64,000 bases of DNA. Origin: Ophiura sarsii. Lineage: Eukaryota; Echinodermata; Ophiuroidea; Amphilepidida; Ophiuridae. This document shows, one piece after another, positions 1 to 12,100 of the stretch (position 1 is its first letter; the number at the start of each line of letters is the position of its first letter). The DNA lies in contig CM069442.1 in the NCBI GenBank assembly GCA_035610835.1, positions 64,749,800 to 64,813,799 of the forward strand. The letters run 5' to 3'. The notes under the pieces were generated by a model that saw only the letters and a list, made by a program, of their open reading frames with translations, was not told the DNA's origin and did no database searches. The translations under genes and the position numbers were made by a program.

Positions 1-58
1 AGCGTTTTGTCAATAATTCTATTATAATATAATTCGTCAAGACGTATTAAGACACGCT

Positions 59-103
59 ATGCTTTGTGCCGCTCAGTTCGTAAGACGTTTTTCGACATCA
101 CAG
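59..103 (+). CDS. ALDH1L2: ALDH1L exon 1: mitochondrial targeting leader
   Basis: Residues 1-15, [15 protein letters not shown], followed by the strong donor GTGAGT at 104. It has no acidic residue and two arginines. The segment R-R-F-S-T-S fits the RxF/xxS pattern of two-step mitochondrial processing, and the vertebrate ALDH1L2 leader carries RRFST in the same place. Phase 0 joins exon 2. The ATG has G at -3 and C at +4, and TAA lies in frame 43 nt upstream. The exon is too short to find by ORF length; it is assigned by leader similarity, phase and donor. The promoter lies before the window. Confidence 0.85.
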
Positions 104-3100
104 GTGAGTATTTTGAGGGAAAACTAGGCTAGGTACAACAAATTATGGCCAAGCCGACCCGGTGACGTGAAATAAGCTTCTTCATAATAATTAATACATT
201 ACATGCAACGTCAACGATCGTGATTTTCTTTCAATGCATCATTAAATGTCAAATGAATGTCTATGATGTATTCAAATGTCATGATGATGTAAAACAGCAG
301 AAGGTATTATAGTATGGAAATAAACTAGAGCGTCACTTGTCTCATCACATACACTGTATGTGATGACAAGTGTAGTGATCGTGATGATACAGTCTCACTA
401 CAGTAACAATGAATGTTACAATGATTAACAATGTCAATGTACTGTATTATAAATTATAAATTATTCGGATCATGTCATGCCTGTTTTAAGTAATTAGTGT
501 ACTATAGCTGTATTTGTTATATTGTATGTAGCCTAGTGTAGGACTGTAGGCTGTAGCCTGTAGGTATGAATGAATGAAAACAACTTGAGTTATTAAGCGC
601 GTTTCCAAAAACACGATCACTGCGCTTTACAGGAATTACATATAAAAAATGAATACATTAAAAATACCAATCAAAAAACATTAACATAGGTTGAAAACTA
701 ATTAAATATTATAATGTAATAACAGATACAATGTATTTTTAAAACGGTAGTGTAAAGCTGTATCAATCATGCCGCTGTATGTAATTTGTAAATTATAGGT
801 CAATAAATGCGTATGCATGTTGTTTCGAGAGAAATTAGACAAATTAATGCACGTGCGCTGATGTTGATGTGTGAATAATGGCTATTTATAATCTCAACAG
901 TTTAATACATAACTCATCTAATTTTGATTATTTAAACTATAGTTTTTAACTTTTGAGTTATTTATTATCCCCAGTTCGTATTAAGTTTATTGTTTCTTTT
1001 TGTTGACCCATTTGCTGAGCGTGCATGGATGACCATAATTATAATCCCCATTCTCTGGAGCGCTCAATAACTTCTATTCACAATAATGCCTAGATGGATG
1101 CTGATTACATAATATGCCATGTCATGAGGTGGTTTTTCCAAGCATGGACTTTAATTTATGCACAGACTTATAAGGTTATAATAATCATCTTAATAGTGGA
1201 ATAAGGTGAATTTCTTTGGAAAAGAAATTCGCCTTAACGTCATTTTAAACAATAGATTTCGCCCTAAACGAACAAAAGACGGAATAAAACGCATTATTCT
1301 CTGTCGCCTTAATGACGGTTTTAAGCATATAATACTATACTTCATTATAAGTCCATGTTCCACTTGAAGATGGTTAGGCTGACTTCATGTTCCCCTGCAT
1401 TGTCGGCTCTGTCTCATCGACTGTATCCGTACAGTCAAGTAATGGACTTATACATGTACATGTAGTAGTCAATTTTCAGTGGTCACTCACTGTCATGGAG
1501 TTGGAGAAGCCTATGGATGAGTTTAGCACAGGGTACTAACATATTGCAGGTGCCAACATCATTGTTTTTACCGTGAAAGTTATTAAGGCTGTGGTCGACA
1601 CACCGTATGTCGACACAAAGCATATCCCGACATGTCGCTATCAATATATCGACATAATTTGTTCCCCCTCAAGACTTCCAAAATACCCAAGAGCCTGATT
1701 TTGAAGGTAAACAAGTTTACATTTTGACACTATAATAACAGTTTGGGATTGCAGGCCGAAAAACGCGAATCTGGGTCAAAGTATAGGCACTGGAATGTCC
1801 GTAATTGTTGATATTTCATATGTTCACCGAGTTGCTAGTTTGTCAATATTAATACTTTTATATGTTGCGCCTCGGAATAGTTTTACCTAGATTGACGGCG
1901 CATTATAAATGCCATTATTATTATTATTATTATAAAGTGTACACTGCTTCAAAATGATATTATTGTGGATTAATTGTGAATTTTCAGGCCTTTGAAATTT
2001 AGATTTAAGCTTACCAACACATCATACAAAATGCCCATGCTTACATAAAATTAATATCAAAGTGTCGACATGAAAAAATCGTTCCGACCACAGCCTTAGA
2101 AGCTATAAATTGCGCAAATAATATTAGACATCATCAACATAAGTATTTTAAGATAAGGGGATAAAACAGAAGTGTGTTGTTATAGGCAGGTGAGACCCTT
2201 AATAGGACCAACATTTTTTCTCTTGGTGTTGTCTTTTATACTACGGTAATGCTATGCATTAAGGCGCATCATGAAATCAGTCATATTCCCTAAAGGCACA
2301 TCATGAATGCAGTCATATTCCCAATTCAATATTGTTAAGGGTTTTTTATAATAAATAAATGATAAATTAATTAGTAATATATACAAAATTGTCCCAATAC
2401 CCAAAGAATAAATATGGTGTTTTTTATTTGTGACCCTCATCCTCGGGCACACACATCTGAACTATACAGTCTGCTTTTTTTGAGCCACTGTGGCTGATAG
2501 TTAAAGATACCTGAATCTAGTCATCTGCAGAGCAGTTGAAACAGGTATGGACCAGATCAAGAACTGTCTATTTTATTTGCTCATGTATAATACCGCTTGC
2601 ATAATAATACATCTATATGATAAAAACAAGACTTTGTTTTAAATGGACTTTGTACTTCATGCATATGAAACAAGCTGTATGTGTAGTCAGGGTATCATTT
2701 CATTGTACAGGGTGAGTCAAAAAAAAGTTTACTCAACTTCAGCGATTTTTTTTAGAAAAAAGTTTTCGTTTGTTTTCAAAACAATGTACAACGGTATAAA
2801 GACAAATCAATTAGCTTTAATATGAATTTTATCTGGTTTAGATTGGTTGAGGGAAACTTATTTTACGCTGTTTTGAATAAAAGTGACAAATTTAACGTCC
2901 GAACACGCTTTCCAGATCTTGACCATTATATTTCATAAGATACGACCAATAAAAAATTACAATACCGACAGCGAAAGGATCAATTNNNNNNNNNNNNNNN
3001 NNNNNNNNNNNNNNNNNNNNNNNNNNNNNNNNNNNNNNNNNNNNNNNNNNNNNNNNNNNNNNNNNNNNNNNNNNNNNNNNNNNNNGTCCATTCAAGTTTG

Positions 3101-6100
3101 ATATACTAGTATTGCTTTTATTTGAAGTTTAAATCCTACGTTCGAGTTGTCGGGGAATCACATTGGGTATTTTGACAGGTCCTTTAAATATTGACGTGTT
3201 TGCTTATTGATCAATCGGTTTATTATCAATTGTTTTCCCCTTTAAAATCATTGCTATGATTGAGAATAAAGGAGCCTAATTTCCAAGACTAAATTAGTAT
3301 CAAGCGTGGTGATTGGTTTACTAAAGGGGAGGAACTGGGGGTGTGTCTCGGTCAGGCCAGCAACTAAGACTGTTGATTGGTCCATATGTGACCTGACAGT
3401 GACCCTCCGTCAAGGGCCCGGCTTGGGTACACATGCGTTACATGACATATATAACGCGATCAATAATTTGCATGCCTGACCTGGAAAATGCAATGATTGT
3501 AGTATCTGTGTATTGAAAACAGTCAACCATAATATTACCGGTATGTGCATTTATTACTTGCCTTGTATCATCGTCTAGCCAGGCCCTGCATGGATTTCAA
3601 TTAGATAACATTACAAGCATAGACTAGTATTTGGTGGATATTCAGGTAAAAAGCGTACTAGTAGTTTAGTAGTACTAGCTAGTAGTTTAGTAGAGAGCTA
3701 AAATTGTCTGTTCTCTTTGTTGAACAGGTCAGTAAATTTGTATTAAAAATTATTATAATGAGTTATGTATGATGATGTATTGTATTAAATGTACATGTAC
3801 TATATATAACTCTATGATCTATCTATAGATAGAATACATGTACATTAATGTACTATAACTATATCTATATAAATATAATACTTGGCAGAACAAGATGTTA
3901 CCATGTAGCTCTATATATAAATGGGCAATACATTCATTCATTCATATTTATTCAGTACTCTTATTAAAACACACATAAAGACAATTGGTAAAAATACAAA
4001 AATATTATAATACATAATTATTATATTGCACAGGTATACAATGCACAAATTAAAGTATATGGGCCTATGCATGTATGTGATCTATGTGGCACAGAATAAT
4101 TGCAATAAATATGAGGTATTAATATGGTAATGGAAAGTATAGACTACATGTACATGTATAGTCTAGTATAGAGTACCATGGATAGCCTAAAATACCTTTT
4201 TAAAAAGCTTAATTCCATTGGGGTCCCTGGGAAAGACAGACAAAGAACATAAGACGGAAACAACAATTAAAACCTAGAAAATATGTTTAAGATAGATAAA
4301 TACAATGCACAAATTATATCAAAGTATTATGGGCCTATGTGATCTGTGTGGCACAGAATAATTGCAATAAATATGAGGTATTTATATGGTATGGAAAGTA
4401 ACTGGGATAGACTACATGTATAGAGTACCATGGATAGCCCAAAATACCTTTTTAAAAAGCTTAATTCCATTGGGGTCCCTGGGAAAGAAAGACAAAGAAC
4501 ATAAGACGGATACAACAATTAAAACCTAGAAAATATGTTTAAGATAAATAAATACATTTTGACCCAAAAGGAATAGGCCTTAAGATTGCACAAAAATAAT
4601 GAAAGCTAAAGCAGACCAAATATAAAATGCTAGCGTATGGAAGATTGATCCGAAAGATTTTTTTTTCACTTTTGTTTTTAATTGGAAATCTGGGGTACAA
4701 AACGTCGCAGCTCTCTGATATGATACCTTATTGTAGATGTAGAACTTTTTAGGTTTTACTCAATAACTTGTTAAATTAACCAAACATCGAAAGTGGGGCA
4801 AACTATACTTTTTCAGAATCCTTGTGCTCAGCCAAACAATTTGATATGCTTTTTAGCTTAATTGAAGCCATTTGAATTTTGGGGCCCCTGTATGGTTGCC
4901 ATTTTGGGATTTGCGCTATAAAAACAAAATCCGTCACTGTTGAGGGGAACATAGGAGCTCATTTTCTTTTAAAATGGTTCTAGTTGACAAATTCACCAAG
5001 AAACAAAGGTTCAAACAAATGGTCATGAAATCCAAGAGTATGACCCTACTAATACTATGCAGAGAAGTCTTAGTGTGGCATCTTATGAAACGTTTCTTTA
5101 GCTACATATTTTTGCTACATTTTTAATTTTTTTCTAGGTAGTATTGATCCTCAGGAATTAAAATGTCATTGTTCCAATTTTTTTTGACAAGCCGTTAAGC
5201 CATCAGAGGTTAAAGGTCATATAGTGGTCAAATTGAAAAAACTTAAATTATGTTGTTATGCATATCAAACAGTTCCTTAGGACTTTAAGGAGCAAAAAAG
5301 ACAATGGTTGTACATCCCACCCAGTGTTTAGTCTCCAAGGTCAGCGTCTAGTAGTATCATTCTGTAAATGGACAGGAAGCTACACATACCTTTGACCTAA
5401 TGAAATTAATTGATGCGTAACTTGTATATATGGCAAACTATTCTTAATATGGCTTGTTATATCCATCCAAACAATTTGAGACCATTCTCATTAAAATTTG
5501 ATCATTTTGAGAATTTGACCCCGTACAAAGAATTTGAGAAAAATGTTGACCTTTGACCTATTTTACCCAATATCTCGGAAACTAAACATCGGTGGATATA
5601 AAGTACAACTATTGTCTTTTTTATTCCTCATGATCACAGAAACAGTTTGATGCATTACAAGATAAACCGAGCATTTTTGCAATTTGACCCAATAATGACC
5701 TTTGATCTCTGATTGTGTTTGAACGGCTGATTGAAAAAATGTGAACGATGAAAATTGAATTCTTGAGGGTCAACAAACACAACCTAGAAAAGACTGTAGC
5801 ATAACGGTTAGTTAAAATACACAAGGAACCGTACTATATAAGGACTCTGAGATCTTCGCAATCTAAGGATCTCTACTCTGAGATCTTCGCAATCTGAGGA
5901 GCTCTACAATGGTCAATAGTCAATAAATAGTGGAATTCCACGACAACTTTGCAATATGCATACCAGTACCGAGCATGCACATTTGTACACAGCAACAACA
6001 GAAATACCACCCGATTGGGCGATTGGTCCAATTCAAAGACAGTGCATTGAACGATCGTCACGCTGTGCCACGGGGATGCAAATCGTGCGCGCTGTCGCGT

Positions 6101-9100
6101 AACGCGGTGTACAACGCCGCATGAAACTACCGGCGCACTGGTGCGTGAATAAGCTCATGTGTATTCACAAGTTTAACAGGGCACACTTTTAGAACTGTAT
6201 TTTGTCAGTCTTCACACATGAGCACCCTCGCGGGGCTGTGTGGAAAATAGGGAAGTCATGAGGATCAAGTCTAACCCAGTGCTGCCTTCAGTAAGTTCAG
6301 TCCTTCCACAGACGACCAGTGAATGAATGAATTTGTGCAATGTGCATACATGTATATCTTTGACCTAAGAATGTATGTACAATGTACCTGCCAGTCACTC
6401 ATCTCTCATGTCATTGTTATTACCAACAGGACCTCGGAAGTCCTGTCGCCTATTGTATGTAATTTGACATACATTGTAGCTACCACATAAAATAGAATAA
6501 TGATAACTTCCACTTCTCACAACAGGAAATCAAAGCCTGCGATTAAAAGGAAAGGACAAGTAAAAGTGAGGTCTTCTAATTCTAAATGTGTGCAATGTAG
6601 CAAGTGAAGACCTACATTTTAGATGTACATGTAGTACATAGTACAGGTCTATAGACTGATTGTAATTATCAACTCAATCATATGAAATTGTATGTGTGCA
6701 ATGTACCGTAGCAAGTGGAACCTACATTTTAGTAATATGTAAATAGGTCTATTGGCTGATTGTAATTATTAACTCAATCATAAAGGGTTCAACAAAAGAA
6801 AGTATACACTTTGTTTATGTCATTTTGAGTAACATTCAATTTTGGTTGTTGTTGACCAAACAGGCTGGATTAGGCATTTAGATGAATCTTTTAGGCATCA
6901 TTTGATACCAAATTTGCCCCCTAACAACAAAGATACACCATGATTAGCACCATTTAAAGAAAATTGGTCACTTTTCAAAAGTCACATTTTCAACAAGTGA
7001 AACCTATATTTTAGTATGTATATGTATGTACCATAGTACCATGATAGTAGGTCTATTGGCTGAATGTAAAATTATCAACTCAATCATATGAAATGGTGTT
7101 TTAAGGGGTCCAGGGCTCCACCACGGGGATTGACAATCTCGACTAGTTTGGACCCCTAAATGTGTCATTTTTGGTAGTTTTAGATACCCGGACCGTTATA
7201 CATACATTTTTCTCGATTTGGACCCCTTAAATCTGCAAGTCAGCGGCAGCGCTGAACTGAACCATGTAATAACAATGCTCTTAAATTCACAAAGCGACAT
7301 TTATGTTTTTGTTTTTCCAGGCCATCTTGAACAAAATGAAGGTTGCAATTATAGGGCAGAGTCAGTTTGGCGAAGAAGTTTACAAGCTCCTGAGGAAAGA
7401 TGGCCACGAGGTGGTTGGCGTGTTCACAATTCCAGATCAAAAGGGAAAACCAGACCCACTTGGTAAGTGCCGGTAATCTTTGTGTGATTAATTTGTTTGC
7501 GCATTACCAATTTGAAACCATTTTGCTCATAATAAAAATTGTGCTTTTTTTAAAATGTGGTTGCTTAAAGCATGAAAACACAAATATTAATGTGTGATGA
7601 ATATCTTCATGTTTTAAGTATGAGTAGAACAAATATTTGCAAGGAACTGCAACATTCCTCAGAACAAGATTATAGAGGGAAGGGTCACCTTTTAGATTTA
7701 AATTTAAAGATTTTTAAGTGTTTTTACTTTTGTTCAAATTAGAGAATAAAGGTATTGTTTTTAGACCGTACCCGTGTTATTGTCTGACATAAATGCGGAC
7801 GATAGTATTATTTTAAGTAGAACAACGACGCCGCAGGCGGAGTTGTTCTACGCAAAAAATAATACTATCGAACGCATTTATGTCAGACAATATAACACGG
7901 GAACGGTCTAAAAACAATACCTTTATTCTCATTCTTAAACAATCATACTTTAGACATTTATCAAAGAAATAAGTACATTTTATTGTCCACATTTGACAAC
8001 TTTTACCCCTGCTAGGATCGAATAACCCACAAACATTCCATCCAATCACAAGCGATGAGTAAACCATGCGTAAGCGTCGTAGCGCCGGCATAAACGCAGG
8101 AAAAGCGCTAAAAACGCACTGCAGAAGTGCGCGTTATGGAACAAACCACGCATTGTGATGGTCGGGCGCACTGTTAAAACGTAAGCCCCACCTCCCCGTG
8201 TTAAGTTGTCTCATCTAGATGTCACCGATTTCTCTGAGAACCAATGAGATTGCTTTAACTTTCTTAGCTGTTTAGGAATAAATAATAAAGCTCATCTGAT
8301 CATCTTTGCATCTAAAATGTGTAGATTAATGTGAACAAGCAAGTTTTTTTTATTTTATTGATTTTTATTTTTTTAAAATATCTTCCAGCATCTGCGGCTG
8401 AGGGTGATGGGGTGAAAGTCTTCAAATTTCCAAGGTGGCGTGTCAAAGGTCAACCAATCCCGGAGGTGGTGGACGCCTACAAAGAGGTGGGAGCAGAGGT
8501 CAACGTCATGCCGTTCTGCTCACAGTTCATACCCATGAACGTCATAGATCACCCAAAGAACGGCTCCATTATATATCATCCGTCGCTACTGCCGAGGCAT
8601 AGAGGCGCATCAGCTATCAACTGGTTAGTTTTCTAAATGTTGATAGTTTTTGTTCTGTGTTTTCAAATCAACTGTAAATACCGTTACAAAGCATTTAAAA
8701 TTAAAAGGTGTTACTGGAGGGATTGGATGAAACAGATAACCTATCAATGTCAGACTTGGTCAATACAAGTACCATATTTATAAAGAAACATAATTTGATA
8801 ACCTATCAACAGTATGTCATACTGTAAAAGTAGAAATTTTCGCGAGGTTTTTATTTTCGCGAATTTCGCGAATCAATCCTCATCTGTGAAAATATAAACT
8901 CACGAAAATTATTGACTTCCATTGACTTTTGTTCACAAATGTTGAAAATCGCGAAAATAAAAAATCGTGAAATGCCTGTTAGGCCCCGCCAACTTGATCT
9001 TTAGTTTCCCGTAACATTTTTTTTCGAAACAGGGGAGGCACCCATTTCATTATTCATTATTCATTATTTTTACGACTTTCATTATTATACAAAATGTGGA

Positions 9101-12100
9101 TGTCAGACGTATTGTTATACACCGCTGCACACCATCATAGAATGAAATGGGTTAATTTAGATATGTAAGTTACAGAAAGGCTATTCTGGTCAAAATGAAT
9201 AAACATTTCACTTCAATTTAACATCCTCAAACAGTTTAGACAATGGAATGAATACCTTACACAAAGTAAGTGCAGACCATAGCACAGATACCAGTCTACG
9301 GTACAGACTTTACGATACTTTGATAAAGCCTTACATTTAAAAGCTGCTTGAAAATGTCAAACTACTCCAGATATGAATTGGTTCATATCAATTGAATAAC
9401 AAAGCAAAACAGTGGTCGCACCGTCGCATATTTTGACAGTCACCTATGGTGAAACATGAACAAATTTAAAAGAAAGTCTCCAAAAAAACCCGCAAAAAAC
9501 CCCAGAAAAATATGCACTAAAAACTCAGATCACATAGGCTGTGTGGGCTGACAGCGTAAAGTTTACCGAATTCTGCAACGCGGAATACCGCATGCGTCAT
9601 GAACACTATGTCACGTTTTTAGCCGGGTTAGGATTATATTATTTATTTGTTTCTTATAGCAAAAATGACGCAGTTCACCCAAAAAAGTATCAAAAATAAA
9701 TAATATAAATGGTTTAGTGTTCAAAACGAACGAAAATTTGAATTGTATTTTATTTAGATGAATTCGTGCACATCGCTATGTCGTAGATTGTCGTATTTAT
9801 AACAGCACGTTAGATTGGATATATACGCATGTAGATGTAGTCCATCAATTCTGAAAATATACGCGTGGCTACTTTATCGCTATTGTCTTGTTGACTAACT
9901 GAAGGATACGCGAGGGTTTATGTTAAAAGACCCCCTAAGGTAGGCAAAAAATATATATTTACTTTATTCACGACGTACGATCAGACAATTTTTAATTTCA
10001 TCACACAAAGTGCATGAATTCGGACGTCTTCATTGCAAAAACGGTATTTTTTCCCCAAAATTTCAATAATGAATTCAAACGCGGGCTTGAAAATGAAGCG
10101 CGGGCGGGTTACGGGAAACTAAAAATCAAGTTGGCGGGGCCTTATGACCATTTTCGTGAAAATATTGACTTTTACAGTACTTGGTCCAATACAAGTACCA
10201 TATTTATAAAGAAACATAATTTTGTAATGTATTTGCATAATTAATTAGCAATCAAAGTCTGATTTTCAAAAAATGAAGCTCCAAAACAGAATGTCGCAGA
10301 AAGTTCTGTAAGGTGTTAGAGGTCAAAGGTTATCCAGAGGTCAAATGGTAAAAGTTGCCCGATTGACGTCAACTTGGAGAAAAGAAACATGAACACCAGG
10401 TGAACATGTCTAAAATTAATTAGAGGTCATCCGAGGTCAGCAGTCATTAGAGGTCATCCAAGGTTAAAGGTCAACAAGGGGTTAAATCATGCAATGAACA
10501 CCAAACTTGAAAAAGAAACATAAAAACAGGGGGAACATGACCCCTATGTGACCTTTGACCTCATTTAGTTGATCTCCCAGCCAGGGAGATTCGCAAGTAA
10601 TGACTTGCAGTAATTTTTTTGTTTTGAAATCCGAAATTTTCTTGAAATCATAGAAATCATTCGTTAAAGTTTGAAGTAAACAGGAAATATGTGTACGTGT
10701 TATTCTGTATCACAAAATTCAACCATATAATATTTTCAAACTTTGTTGTTTCTGTTTTTTCTATGTTATAAGGGCACTCCAAACTACTTTAATTTACTGA
10801 AAAAGTAAATAAATTTACATAAACTATACTCATAATAACCCTAACTCGGTTTATGGTTTTTGACCGAGATCACGATTTTCAAAGAAAAAACACCAACTAA
10901 ATCTCCGGGAACCTGCCGGGATTCGATCCGGGGACCCTCCGTTCTCAAGCCCCACGTCCCAACCACTAAGCCACGGCCCTCAGCTACACATTCGCCGCTC
11001 GCGCAGTATACTGCGCTCACTATATAGGTTCGGTTGACTACGTCATCGAAAACCGACGGCACATGCGTTTGGAGAGGGACTTTGTATTAGCATTTTTTAG
11101 CTCTCAGGGGGGGGGGGGGGGGGGGTAGGGTTAAGGTGTTTAATCCCACATAACACCTTTTAACACCACTTAGCAGATTTGGATCTGTCATCCCTTCATT
11201 TTTCCTCGTTTGTCTTAGTAATATTGTACCATGTTTTCTTGGTATTTTGGACATATTCATCAAGTCGAGAATCTGTTTAGATTCTTGTTTTTTGCAAGAA
11301 TCTGTTGACACTACTCTATAATAAAAAGATTGTGATAGAACCATTTGCAATTCTAGTGGCAAGAATGGATAGAATAGAATGAATAGAATAGATGGAAGCT
11401 TTGCCATAGTTCTTGCTAAATAGAGGGTATTCCTATTATATCAAGAGATACAAGACATATAAAAAGGGTACCAGACTGACAAAATCTGCTAATTGACTGT
11501 TTTCTTATCTATCCTATTTTCAGGACATTAATGTGTGGTGACAAAAAAGGTGGTTTCACCATCTTCTGGGCTGATGATGGTCTGGACACCGGTCCAATCT
11601 TACTGAAAAAAGAATGTGACGTTGAACCTAATGATACCGTAGACACAATATACAACAGATTCCTCTACCCGGAGGGCATTAAAGCCATGGTGAGTGAGTT
11701 GGATGTGGGGGTGGGTCTTTAGAGCAAAGGGAAATGTGATGGAACTTCAAGATTTTGGGCGTTTGGAGTGGTGCTCTGGATAGTATGTACAGGTCAATAG
11801 ATCAGCTTATAAGCTGTAGCAAGGAATATAAGAAAGATATACTTGTCTTAGTTTAGCTGTTGATGAAATAGAGAGAGATGGAAAGAAAGCACGACTGTTT
11901 GATCCCACATAATGTGTCTGTTTTATTCTGAGAACACCATAGGCCTAATTTGCTGGCCCAGTTCTGTTTTTAACTGAAATTCAAATACTTGATACTGGCC
12001 ATCTTTTGTAGAACATTTGTTGGTGCCAGTTCTGAGAAATAGAGCTTTGAATATTATTATTTACTATATTAAGCCCTCATCGGCCACATTTCCCATAGAG

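Larger units (their letters stand above)
104..7320 (+). other. ALDH1L intron 1, contents
   Basis: A 7.2-kb intron between leader exon and catalytic exons. It holds a TA-flanked inverted element (1586-2096), an assembly gap, the left end of a foldback element (2708), several tandem duplications and AGGTCA-rich stretches at 5200-5720. No coding exon was recognised. If a separate cytosolic transcript exists, its non-coding first exon would lie here; a TATATAA at about 5835 is one weak candidate core promoter. Confidence 0.6.

Noticed and set aside
7218..7466. 82-codon open frame overlapping exon 2
   Set aside because: Wrong frame: the conserved formyl-hydrolase start is read from 7336 in another frame.
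10907..10980. Functional tRNA gene
   Set aside because: Boxes A and B are good, but the acceptor stem does not pair and SINE-like sequence follows.
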